A stretch of DNA of 26,575 nucleotides. It comes from Beroe ovata (taxonomy: Eukaryota > Ctenophora > Nuda > Beroida > Beroidae). Both the position numbers and the translations under genes were made by a program. How positions within the stretch are numbered: the first letter of the stretch is position 1; each line of letters opens with the position of its first letter. The stretch spans positions 31,596-58,170 of the forward strand of contig CAMPET010000047.1 of assembly GCA_946803715.1 (NCBI GenBank), written 5' to 3'. The notes under the pieces were generated by a model. That model had not been told where the DNA came from, did no database searches, and saw nothing but the letters and a program-made list of their open reading frames with translations. Of this stretch, positions 1 through 13,100 are shown one piece after another.

Positions 1-19
1 CACACACACACACACACAC
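1..19. repeat. (CA)n microsatellite at window edge
   Basis: Uninterrupted CA repeat in the intron following exon 62-372; it continues outside the window. Confidence 0.9.
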
Positions 20-61
20 GGAGTGTGATTCGTGAACGAGAGAGTGAAATCCATATCATAC

Positions 62-1117
62 CGTATGTGTGATCGGCAGCAGGTCCAGTATAGAAACTCG
101 GGGTTGGTCCCTGCTGCAGCATCCAGTTGAAGTCATCATTGAACACGTACTCCTTGTATCCACAGGATCCGTGCTCGAAGTTGCACGCACCCGGGACTCG
201 CTCCAAGGGGGCACAGTTCTGGAACACCACATCGTCAATAGCAACGTGACCACCGAACCCGTCATTAACCGTCACCTCAATGACGACAAGGAGGTTGTCA
301 TGTGCCCCGATAGGGAGCGCCTTCTTCTGCCACGTGTTGTCTTGACTGGGCGTGGACAACTCAAACACGTTCCTGTATGAGAGTAGTGGTCATGATGTGA
401 GGAATGAACTTGTTGGAAACAGTGAACACAGAGTGCAGAGCGCATACTCAGTAGTGTGGAGAAACACGTGTTTGGTAGATGGTATTTCTCTAGGGGTGGA
501 TGTAGATTGTAGAGTTGGTTGAATCACTGAGAGAAGGTCGCCCTGTGAACACCGATGATCGACCACACTATACCTCATGTTGTAGGTGGTGGAGTTGATG
601 TATACAGTCAGAGTTCCAACTCCTGACCCCTCCATGATGTACCACATACTCATAGCACAGCTGTACCCACTGGACATGTGCTGTGCCATTATCCTAGCTT
701 TCTGTCCAGATTTCTGTCCATATCCCCTCTCTATGTACAGGAAGTGTCCTGCAAAACAGAGTAATTTTCAATATAGCCACGTCTAGGGAATAGCTGAACT
801 CGCATCGTTTCAACCCCCCTCCAGAACAATGCGGACATCTACACATATCCCCACATACCGTCTGATGTTCCAGTGGTGTGATCACTAGCAGGTTTATCTT
901 CCCACGAGTAGGTGGCACCCTGAGCGTAGCTCCACGTGAAGTCAGCGCTGTTATCGTTCACCCAGCCACACCCGCCCGCCTCAAAGTCACATGTTCCACA
1001 CTTCGCCTCATCACTGCTGTCTTGACACGTCTGCTTGAAGTCACACACCTTGTTTGCATCCACACATTGCGGATTGTCACATGTAAACTGTGTGTCAGGG
1101 CAGAGCTTCTTCAGCTC
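62..1117 (-). CDS. Block 11: LDLa11-MAM21-MAM22 start (part of giant gene, runs off window)
   Basis: LDLa11 ([33 protein letters not shown]) and the start of MAM21 ([21 protein letters not shown]) lie in exon 859-1452, which also carries the end of MAM20. MAM21 continues in 574-748 ([37 protein letters not shown]) and 62-372 ([28 protein letters not shown]). The last exon begins MAM22 ([31 protein letters not shown]) and ends with a phase-1 donor CG|GTATGA at 61. The gene therefore continues below coordinate 1. The intron beyond the donor begins with a (CA)n run at the window edge. Confidence 0.92.
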
Positions 1118-4100
1118 ACAACCTCTGAAACTGACATCATCTATGGCAATGTCCCCTGTGAAGCTAGCGCCGGTAGTTCCCTTGAAGTAGTATCGATGAT
1201 AGCCAGTCCCACTGACACTGACGTCAGCCTTCATCCAGTCGTTGCCCTGCTGCCCAGACAGTGACCACAGATCCTGCTGAGTGCCGAGCTCGTCCTTGGA
1301 GTAGACATTCAGACTGCCGATTTGTGATCCGTACATGTGGTACCAGAATCTCAGAGTACAGGTTTCCGCCTCGTTACTGAGCCATGTGCTCTCCAGGATA
1401 GCCACATCACCCTTGACACGGGGGTTGGACGTCTCGATATACATGTAGTACCCTGTGAGGGAGGGTGGGTATTGACTATTGGGCAGGGATGATTTGGTAT
1501 TGGGTAGCCTTATCATGCGCTCATATTTCTGCAGTCTGCACGGACAGACAAAAATGTAAGCAGAGTATGAGTGGACATTGGAAAGTTTTTCTCACAGATA
1601 TTCTCACAGATTTATTTCATAATGTCGGCCAGACACCCAGACAAAGCGCGCAGCACGTACCCTGATCGGTGCCGAGGGTGTGGTCGGTGGAGGCCCCGGT
1701 GGACCACGAGGGGGAAGATCCCGAGTGTCTCGTCCACAAGAAGTCCACCTCGTCCAGCTGGTCCCGGTAGTTGCACATCCCCTCCTCGAAATCGCAGTTC
1801 CCCACCGATCCCGTGACAGTTACAGTGGCAGAAGCTGTCTCTGTGTAGTACGTGTTCTGAGCTGTACACTCGTACATGCCACTGTCGTATGTGCTGGCAT
1901 CTGGTATCACCAGTGTTCCGTTCAGTTTGACCTGGGATTGGAAATATTGGGAGCGGAATAATTAGAATAGTTGACTGTGCCAAGAGAGGTGATAACAAAA
2001 CATGAACAGTGGTGAATGAGTGGAGGGTGTCAAATATGGACGAATGAGTTGTGACATAATATGTGGCGGCTCCTCAAATTAGGACGAAAAACATATCACT
2101 GAGATGCCACTGTTACCTGAGCGTAGTCAGGAAGTGGTCCGCCGTCCTTGGTCCATGTGACAACTGGTGGTGGTATTCCCCTGAATGTACAGGGCAGGAT
2201 GAGGTTCTGTCCCTCTGTCAGTGTGGTATCCGCCTGTAGAGATAAGAGGGGGGGGTCAAGCTTTACAACATATGAACCCAAGTGAATAACGAGTGTAACC
2301 AGGTCAATGTAACCAGGTCAATGCAACCAGGTAAATGTGATTTTCTAGTAGCTCAACTCACTGGTGGCTCAATGATAGACACATAATCCCAGTAGGGTGG
2401 CGCACATCCCGTCAGTGAGATGTCATCAATAGCAATATCACCCATATAGCCATCCCCCACGATGCCCCAGATGGTAATGTTGAAGTTGGTGAGGGCTCCG
2501 ATCGTGATGTTGGCCTGCTGCCACCCATCTGGCTGTTCTCCAACTCGGGTAAACATGACCTCCTGTCCGCCATCTGCCTGGACCTCCACAGCGAGGGTAC
2601 CAATGTGGTACCCCCTCATGTGGTACGACATCTGCATGACACAGCTGTAGCCGGACATGGGGAATGTAGGACTCCGGAGTTTGCACACGTCACCCTCCTT
2701 CCGAGGGTATGATGCCTCCACGAACATGTAGTGACCTGGGTGAGTGTGGGTGTGTGTAGCAGATTATAAAGTACAACACATGTAGTGACCTGTGTACAAT
2801 TCAGGGGTCGCAGTGGGAAACTACAGGACAACAGGACGATGGACAACGATAAGGAGAGATGATTGGGGTAATGGGGGGGGTGTGTGTGTCATTGGTTGAT
2901 CGCTCTTCATGATAACAGGAGGGATGGTCGATGGGATGTTACAGGGACAGATCTAGTCACGACATGAGACTGCAGGAGGGATGACAGGACGTGACGGCAG
3001 ATAAGGTAAGAGATCTTGTCACTACAGGAGGGATAGGAATATGGGATGACAGGAAGTGACAGCAGGAAACATACCCTCAGCCGACCCGGTAGTGGCGTCT
3101 GATCCCGGTCCTGTACCATATGACGCAGTGTCTCCACGCTGTCGTGTCCAGTCAAACACGTCATCGTCTGCCTGGTTCCAGCCACATGTCACCCACCTCT
3201 CGAAATCGCATGTTCCTGGGGGGGATGTGGGGGGTGGGGGATGGGGGGTCCAGATGACCCGATGACAATATCGAGAGTTGCTGCTATTGCAGTTACATGA
3301 TAGTACAAATAAAATGAATATCATGGAGCAAATTCCACTCACCACATTTGACCTCATCTGACATCTTGGGGCAGTCGTTGACAAAGTCACACACTTGTGC
3401 AGGCTGTATGCACTGGCCATTGTTCTCACAAGTGAACTGACTGTATCTACACGATGGCATCACTTTGGGCAGGAATGTGAAATCGTCCAGTGCCATATCA
3501 CCAAGTCGACCATTGCCCGCAGTGCCTATAAACTGGAGTTTGAAGGCAGATGCTGTGATTTTAGCAGACGCCATGAGCCACTGGTCGCCTTGATTACCAG
3601 TTAACTTCATCAGACTGGTTTCCTTCCCGTCTTGGTCTACCAATTTCAACTGAAAATGCGAACCATGTTAGGGGAGCTGAAGTTCAAGTATCCCGTAATA
3701 ATCAAGCGCACAAGTTGACATCAACTGAACTCGGAAGACTTTCAAAAAACCAAGGTATGCACAGTGCACAGGGTGTGCATTTTGCAATCCCCATTACTTT
3801 CACCCAAATATACCCACCTCGAGGGACCCAGTGGTAGCACCATACATGTGGTACCAGAATGTGAAGTTGGTGAAGGTACTGGCGATGGGGTTATACCACA
3901 TGCTCTCTATGATGGCTTGGTGCCCCTTCACCACTGGCAGGTTAGTTTCTGTGTACAGGTAGTGACCCGCTCCTGGTGGTGAGAGAAACATAGAAACCGG
4001 TCAGAGGGAAAGCATTTTGTGATCGGAAATTCGGTGAGATTCAAAGAAAAAAGAACTTTCCAAGGGTTCGCTAGTCTCACACCTTCATAACCTCACACAG

Positions 4101-7100
4101 AAACTTCTGTAATACCTGTTCCGTATGTATGATCGGAAGATGGTCCAGTGCCGCTGGATGCTGTAGGGCCAGTTGCAATGGTCCAGTTGAAATCATCATT
4201 GCCAACCCAGTCGAGCCAGTTACAGGTACCAGACTCGAAATCGCAGCTACTTGCTAGAGGGAGGTGATATTCAAGATAAGCACAACAAGATTGTAAAGAT
4301 TAAATAACTAACACCTCCCCAGCAAAAAATAAACGAAGAAGTAGGAAATTTAATAGAGCAAAAATAAAAAACGAGGGAAAACAAAGGCTCCACACTTAAT
4401 GGTAGTCGTTATCCACTTACCGTCCACATTTAGCGTGGCAGTGGCTGTTTCTCGACCAGTTTGACTCTGTGCTTCGCACGTGTACCGTGCATTATCCGTC
4501 ACATCAACGTTCTCAATGAGAAGTCCCGTATCCAGAATCTTGAACCTATCGGACAATGCAATAGTCAATCATCTGCAGTGTGATTCGAGCTGGATGATTT
4601 GCAAGACGGTTTGTATCTGAGGAAGTGTTGATGCGTCGCGCTGTGAGTAACCCACCGTTTATCATTGGGAATCCTGCCATCATCCTTGCTCCATGTTACA
4701 GTTGCTCTGGGGTTACCAGTAGCGGTACAGTTGAACATGACGTCAACATAGGGTGGGACATTGGCGTCAACCGGTCTGGTCGTTATCTTAACCGGGGCCT
4801 CGGGACCTGTGTGAGAGAAGGGGGGTCACATTGTGATGACAATGTCGTAATCTCAAATGATAGCACCGGGTGACACTGTCACCATTTGTCCTGATCATGT
4901 GACAAACAGCTGTCAAAGTACTCACCAATATCACACCCGGCGAAAGTGATATCATCGACAGCCGTCATACCGTACCACAGATTGGTGGGAACTCCCACAA
5001 TCTGTATCTTGAACGTGTCATGTTCCCCTATATCCAGGGTGACGGAGTTCCAGTCCGTACTGTACGTGGAGTAGAATTGCCGGAGTAGGACAGTCGTGCC
5101 GTTGTCCAGCATCAGATTCATCTGTGACGGGAGAGATGGTGTAAATCATTGATAAAATTATCATTATATTATAGTACTGAATTAGAAGATATCTCGACAA
5201 ATAACAGTGGTGGACTTCTTAGGACTACAAGGAACGGTGTTACTCATGAGCTCATAAAAACATGTCGAAATTAGCTCAAATCATGATCAAATCTGTGAGA
5301 AGCACAATATAGTGTCACTAACGATAAGAGATCCCATATAGTTCTGATATTTGAATGTCATCTGGCACGATGCACTTGAGTAGTGTAGCATGGGGGATTC
5401 CAGAACAGCCTGTCCGCTAGCGAGATAGTATTGGGTACTTCGCACCTGCAGGGGAGTAAAGTGTTGTGTGATAACTGGATTCTGCCTGTAGTGAAGCATG
5501 CGACAAATTATTGGTGTCAACTGTCAACTGTCAAGGAGTTGTGTGAACTGCTGTGGAACACCGATAAGTAGTTGTGGAGTATCGGCTATGATAATATCAA
5601 GGATCATGACATCATGTACCTGCATGAAATCCTCATCCTCTCTGTTCCACTTGAGGTCTCCCTGGGAGTTATCCACCCATCCACACATTCCATAGGTGCC
5701 GAAGTTACATGCAGCTGCAAGTAAAACATAACTTAAACTGAGTCAAATTTCCTCAAATACCCAAGAGACTTACCCTAATCCATCACATACAAATCTAACA
5801 CCTCACCACACTCTCCTCACTCTCTCACCCAACTCAACACTCACCACAATGGTTCTCGTCTGTGCCCGCGGGGCAGTCATTGTAAAAGTTACAGTTGAGG
5901 AATGCCGGGATACACTGAGGGTCTCTACAGCTGTGTTCCTGATCACTACACAGTGTTTTCACCTGGCATGCCTCACCCCAGTGTATATCGTCAATAGCAA
6001 CGTCGCCCTTATACCCGGATTTAGCCTTGCCTGTGATCTCAATCTGCAGGAGGGGGAAATGTGCATTAGTTTGAGCAGGAATCTGGGCAAATACTGTCAG
6101 TACTGCGTCTCTATAATTGTGACAGCAGTACTGAGAGCGAGTGATACTTACCCTGAAGAGACTGCGTTGTCCAATCTTGACCCTGGCCTCGTCCCATAGG
6201 TTGACAGTCGCGTTGTTGCCGTTCACCGACCACACTGTCTTACTGCTCTTCTTACCGACAGATTTGATAGCCACCGACAGCCCGCCAACATTTTGTCCTA
6301 CGAGTGGAGGGGAGGATTGATATTCTGTACAACCAAAGTAGAAAAACGCATAGCCACGAGACGTAGACCCCCTCCCAAAATGAGCGACCAGACCATATCA
6401 TTGTATTGTACCGTTCATGTGGTAGAAGAAGGTGAGGTAGCAGTCTTTAGATTGCGTTGTCACCCACGGACTCTCGAGTGTAGCTGTGGCAAACTTCTTG
6501 TTGTTCAGCGATTCCAGATACATGTAGTGACCTGCGGAGATCTCAGTCAGTTAGACAGCTCCCTTCCCTCACCTCAGCCCCCCTCCCTTCAGTAGTCCCA
6601 CTCCCCCACACACCTCCCCCACTCCCCCTCCATAGCTACTCCCCTACTCACCCAGGTCAGACTCAGTACTATGGTCAGTGTCCGGTCTCGATGAGAACGC
6701 ACTCCCAGCCCCCTGGAGCAGTCTCCAATCCAGCACATCAGTATTGAACTCCTGCCCGTAGTCACAGTTACCAAACTCAAAGTCACAGTCCAGATCTCCA
6801 TGCAGACCAGACCCGGCACAGTTGATGAACTCAATGTCATCGATAGCGATGTCCCCGTCGTAGCTGACACCGACATAACCCACAAAGTGCAGGCGGAACT
6901 GTTGTCGAGCACCGATAGTGACCTCCGCTTGTCTCCAGGTGTCATTTTGATCTCCTGGGGGCGATTACAGTTATACCTATAGAAAATCACCATGTCACCA
7001 GGCTCTATTATACACCACTCATCTCACATACCCTGCATAGTCCAAATAGGGTCGTATCCACTCCTCCATAGCATATCTGAGTCGTGGGTGATGCCCAGTT

Positions 7101-10100
7101 CTAGTTTATCCACGCTAGCACCGTACATGTGATACCAGAACCTCATCGTGCAGTGCGGACTGGAGCCATGGAAATAGGGACTGTTCAGGATGGCTTTGGT
7201 GCCCGGCTTTGTGTAGCTTGCTTCCATGTACAGATATCCGCCTGAACAAGCGAAGAGAGTAATCGTCTGAGCGAATGATGAAAACTTTACAGAGCTGTGG
7301 AGGAGAGTGATTGAGGGAAGATAGTACAAAAACTGATTTAATACAGATTACTGACCTGTGCTGTTCCCGTAGGTGTGGTCACCTTTTGGACCAGTGCCAG
7401 TGGAATAAGTGGAGCCAGAGTGTCGAGTCCAGTCGAAATCGTCCTTGTAATCGTATGCCTCGTTACTCCACCTGAGTGCAGGAAGGAGTGTAGTAAACTA
7501 GTTCACCAGATGGGGGTTGTCAAAGAACACGTGTGCTGTGTGGGAGTCCCACGTACCCGCAGATATTGTGCTGGAAGTCGCAGTCACCGCAGTTTGCCTC
7601 GTCTGAGGAGTCTGTGCAATCCTGTCTAAAATCACAGACTCTCTTCCTGTTGATACACTGAGGTACGCCACAGTTCCAGTCAGCCTCTTCAGTCGCACAC
7701 AGCAACTCGACTACGGGGGGGGATTACGTGTTATATGGGTCGCTCATCCTGGTTCATCAAGGAAGAAATCACACATACACTCATAATGAGGGTGTTTCAC
7801 TCGAGAACCAGCAAAATATGGTGTCCGTAGGTGGACACCCGACATCTCAGTCTATCAACTTCAATCTCGAGTCTTGTTGCTTTTAGTTTTACATATTCAA
7901 GATGCTAATAATAATAACAATACTAACAACAATACTAACAATACTCACCTGGGCACGTAAGGAAGGATATATCATCGATAGCAATGGACCCGTAGTCAGT
8001 AGCCCCAGTGCTGGTAGAAGCAGTGAAGACTGGCCTGAAGAGACCCCTCTCTCCGAGATCTATTTCCGCTTCCTGCCACGCTGATCCCTGAGCTCCACTG
8101 ATTGTCACGTGATACTCGGGGGAGGTCGCTGTGGCGTCCAGAGTCCCGGCTCTGAGGAGAGTGTTGTATTGTGGGAACTGAGAGGGAATAGTGGGGGAAA
8201 AGTGGGGGAATAGGGGGGAATGGCAATAGCACACAGGGGAAGTGTGAATAGCACACTGAACAGATGTTGAGTGGCGTGTGAAATGGTGCCATATTTCCAG
8301 TACTCTATAAACTTACTGGAGATCCCCAATGTTCCATCCGTTGAGGTAGTAGTAGAATCTGAGGGAGCAATGCTTGCTCAGAGTCTTCATCCAGGGTAGG
8401 TAGAGGGTGGTGGGGTGAGGTTCATGGTAGAAGTCGGCAGGGAGTGGCGTGTGCATCACCTCATAGAAGTGACCTGGGTGTGGGGGAGAGATCATAGGAT
8501 GATTACATAGACCTCTACACAGTCACGTACACCTATCAACTCTTTGCAGAGTGGACACACACTCTAACACTTACCCGAAGTGTTCTGGTAGGTGTGGTCA
8601 GCCTGGGGTTTGTTACTCCACCAGTCCCATTGTCCCTGACCAATAACCCAATACGTGTCATCGTCATGTTCGTACTGGGTCAGGTGAGAGAATGTCTGTC
8701 TCATGTCCTCAAATGTAATGTCAGCGGGACCGTTATACTCTCCTTCCGAACCTGGGTGTTTTAGATTAGGGGAGAATAGGAGTTGAGGAATAATATTCCA
8801 ACTTGATACCTTCTATCTGTTCTGAAAAGTTCAACTAAAAATCATTGTGAGACATCTGAACTCATGTGATAATAGAACACTAGCTGTAACTTATAGTCTG
8901 ATTCACAATTTCTTACCGATGGCACAGTTGACGAAGTTGATATCATCAATAGCGATATCTCCCTTATACCCAGAAATCATGATGGCCTCTATCGCTATGA
9001 AGAAGTCTCCTTGGAGACCAATGTTGGCAACGCCCTTCTTCCATTTGTTGCCTTGGTCACCCTTCCGTGTAAATATCTGAGCAGAGGATGAGAAGTTACA
9101 CTGGGATAAGAGAAGTATCACCATTTTCAATGTAAACATGATACCGTCATACTTGAGGTAGCACTAGCAACGTGCAGTGACTATAGCGACTACAGTGCAG
9201 TGACTATAGCGACTACAGTGCAGTGACTATAGTGACTACAGTGCAGTGACTACAGTGACTACAGTGCAGTGACTACAGTGACTACAGTGCAGTGACTATA
9301 GTCAGTACAGTTAACAGTCCGTACCTGTACACTAGTACACTATAGTATACCTGAGTCTGGTTGTTGAGGAGTACTCTGAGAGTGCCAATGTCATCTCCCT
9401 TCATGTGGTACCAGAACTCCATCTGACACTGGGGACCCGAACTGGGGAACTCAGGGGACAGGATGCGCGCTCTGTCCCCCTTCCCTTGTGATGATGCCTC
9501 CACGTATATGTAATGCCCACTTGCATCTTGTTTGGTGTGGTCGGAGGTGGGCCCAGTGTAGGAGGACGCAGTGGAGCCCTTGTGTCTGACCCACTCGAAG
9601 TGGCCCGTGAGGTCTTCCCTCCACCCGCAGATGTTTGTCTCAAAGTCACACGTTCCACACAAAATCTGGCGGATGTCAGAGTGGTATGGGGACGGAAAAA
9701 GGGTTGAAGTGAATAAGGAGTGAAGATCGTGTGTATCAGAATACAAATGCTGATGCAAAGATCCCAGGAAAAGAAGAATGTAAACTGCTGCTCATATCAA
9801 ACCTCATCAGAGCTGTCCTGGCAGTCGTCGTAGAAGTTACACTTGTACTTGAGTGGGACACACTCGGGAGTGTCGCAGGTAAACTGGTCAGCAGAGCAGT
9901 ACGGTGTCACTGAGAGAGGGGGTAGAAGTGAGATGGGGGTGAGAGAGAGAGAGGAGGAGGGGAGTCTTCATGATGACGATAACAAAAAGGGAAAGGCTTA
10001 GGTTTGGATCGCTACGCCGGTTTGATGCTGGTTCTTCGGACCAAAAATAGGTCTCGTGCTGGTTTCACGCTCATCTGCCACCCGCCCTTCACTTACCATC

Positions 10101-13100
10101 TCCACACTTCTCGAAGTGTATGTCATCGATAGCTACATCACCGTCATAACTATCTCCCCTGACACCCTCGAAGAGAATCCTGAACTTTGGAGTGATGCCA
10201 GCAAGCGACACTGTCTGAGCTTTCCATGTGTCAGTTGTTGTTCCTGAAATTATTTACTGGGATGAAATATCAGCATGCCAATGGAAAAACCTCCATTAAA
10301 ACCTGTTACAACTCATGTCAAAGTTAGGCACTAGTATTTAGGCACTAGTATATAGGCACTAGTATACACTGTATACTATACACTATACAGGCAGTACTCA
10401 TGATGTCGCTATTGTCTGCAGTTATACACCGCACGTGACATACCGTTTGTGAGGTGTAGTAGCTGTGTCTTTGTACCATCCTCCTGGACAGAGTAGACAT
10501 TGAGTTCCCCGATCCCCTGCCCCGTCATATGCGTGTAGAACCTCATGGTGCACTCTGCCCCGGTTACAGTGAACCAGGTACTGAGGAGCCCTGCCTTGTC
10601 TCCCTTGACCCGGGGCGCTGATGTCTCTATGTACATGTAGTAACCTAGCCCGGGGTAAGAGGGAGTGTCAGGAGATGGGAACTAGGGTGGGAATTAGGAG
10701 ATGGGAATTGGGTCTGACCATAGCCCAGATAACACACACAGAGAGTAGAGACACACAAACACACACACAAACATACAAACACACACAAGCACAAGCACAC
10801 ACACACACATACCCTTGTTGGTGCCAGTAGTGTGGTCGACACTGGGACCAGTGTTGAAGGTGGCAGTGGGACCCGAGTGTCTTGTCCAAGTGAAGCTAGT
10901 GTTGTCAGTGGAGTCCACGTATCCACACTTGCTCAGTTCAAAGTCACACGATGCTGGATCATCGCCAATATCTGACATGAGATGATTGTTGTTACTCTAC
11001 AGTTATTGATGACAAAAGCACATCTCTCATCACAAACTCGTCATCACTGGTGAGTGACAGCGTGTTTGTGATGTATGATGACTCATCAGTCTGGAATATT
11101 TCATCAGTCACGGAAATATTGCAAACAAAGTAAGCAATGTTTCCTCACCAACTCTGCAGTCAACAAACAGGAGATCGTCAATAGCTATGTCTCCTTGGAA
11201 GTTGTTACCAACTGTCCCGATAAAACTCAACCAGAACTGCTCTTGTAGCCCAACTTGCACCTGGAGATTGATTACTGATCATGGTACGTTGCTAAGCAGT
11301 CACTGGGATGAACGCTCGTCAAGGTGTCGCGTTTAGCGCTCGCGGTTTTAGAAAAGGTAGAAATTGTGTTTCCTCACTGTGGCTTTCTGCCAGGTATCTG
11401 GAGTTGGTTTGTCCAGTGTGAGAAGGTTGGTAACATTGGTCTGCTTGTATGTAGAGGTCAGATTCACCTCCAGCTTCCCAATGGCAGTTCCTGCGGAGTG
11501 AAAATAGTGAATAGCAGACCAGTCTTTGGGAGGAAGTCAGTCCATATCGTTAATTGGGAAAGAGCCAGGAAGTCACGTCCCCCTGTAATTACCTCTCATG
11601 TGATACCAAAACTCAAAGGAACAAGCACGTGATGACTTCCTGAATACTGGAGTGTTGAGAACTGCGGTGCTGCCCAGCTCCTGACCAGATACTTCGATGT
11701 ACATGTAGTGACCTGAGACAGATGGAGTGATAAGTTTCATTCGATCAGCGTGTCATCTGAATTCATTACTACGACATCATCATGACGTCATCATGATGTA
11801 ACCTGTGGAGTTCCCGTAGGTGTGATCTGTCCCGGGACCGGTGTTGACGGATGGAGTCTGTCCTCTGTATCGTGTCCAGTCAAACCCGTCATCCTTTGCA
11901 TTCCATAGTCCGCACAGACTCCCCTCGAATGAGCAGGAACCGCAGTAGTTCTCATCAGATGCATCGCTGCAGTCGATCATGAAATCGCATTTCTGAAGGG
12001 CGGGGGTTGTATGAGGAATAGTTAGGCAGTGGGCCCACTATAATATGTCCAGTGTCCACTCAGCAGTGGACACAGAGACTATATACTACAGAGTGACATC
12101 ATACTGTGATACTATGTCGCATATTGGATGTCCCCCTCCCTCTCTCACACAAACCTGATCAGCGTGTACACACTGGGGGAACTTGTCGCACCCAAACTCG
12201 TCCTCTGTACACAGGTTTGTCACACTCGGACACTCGTTAAACCCGATATCGTCGATAGCCACATCCCCCTCGTAACTCTCGCCACGGGTCCCGATAAAGT
12301 GGAACTTGCCCGGGGAGTAGATGTCCCAGATAGTGGCCGTCGCGAACGACCAGGTGTTGTCCTGGATTATATTTTCAGTGGGTAAGTTGTTAGTGGAGTA
12401 CTGAGTGGCTGTGGAGTACTGGAGTGTGGTGAGGGTGAGTTGTGAGTTGAGTAGTGGGGAGTGGAGTGTAGACTATCGTGAGATATTCACTCACTATCGA
12501 ACAATATCTTACCACACTATCGTTCTTTGACCAGATGAGTTTGTCTCCTTGTGACCAGTACCCAGTACTGGTTTCCGTAACATCCAGCTGACCAATGTGG
12601 TCTCCCTTCATGTGATACCAGAAGGTGAGGTTACAGTTGTAGTCGTAGAAGTCCGTGGTGATGAGCCAGGGCGACGAGAAGATGGCCTTGTCTCCCGGGA
12701 GTCGGGGTACTGACGCCTCGATGTACATGTAGTAACCGAGGTTGTTGTTTAGGGTGTGGTCAGCACTGGGTCCCGTGGACACACTGGCTGTCGTCCCGTT
12801 TTGTCGTGTCCACTCGAAGTGGTCGTCCTCCGGACTATTGTGGTACCCACAGAGACCGTCCTCGAATGAGCACTCGCCGGGGTTCGTGTAGTTGTACACT
12901 GAGAAGAGTGGGGATTACCACGTCAGAGTGGTGCCATCGTGATAACTACCAGTTGGTAGGGCGTGTGAGCGATCTACCAGACAAAACTCGAGTGAGTGGG
13001 TAGATTGGAGATGACAACGTACCAACGACACAATCGATGAACTGGATATCATCAATAGCGATATCGGACAGATGATCAGATCCTACAGAGGCACTGAACT

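Noticed and set aside
878-1264. Plus-strand open frame of 128 codons, and other plus-strand frames along the window
   Set aside because: They are antisense to clear MAM/LDLa exons, carry no domain and break at introns of the minus gene.
4258-4380. Possible extra exon between Ig3 and MAM18
   Set aside because: The sequence is AT-rich with stops in all minus frames, and Ig3 to MAM18 join in phase 1 without it.
9172-9309. Regular repeats that could suggest a CRISPR array
   Set aside because: The 23-bp units are tandem without spacers, and the genome is an animal's.
12040-12080. Small palindromes in introns (for example GTGTCCACTCAGCAGTGGACAC near 12,050)
   Set aside because: Short and isolated, with no sign of a regulatory or mobile role.
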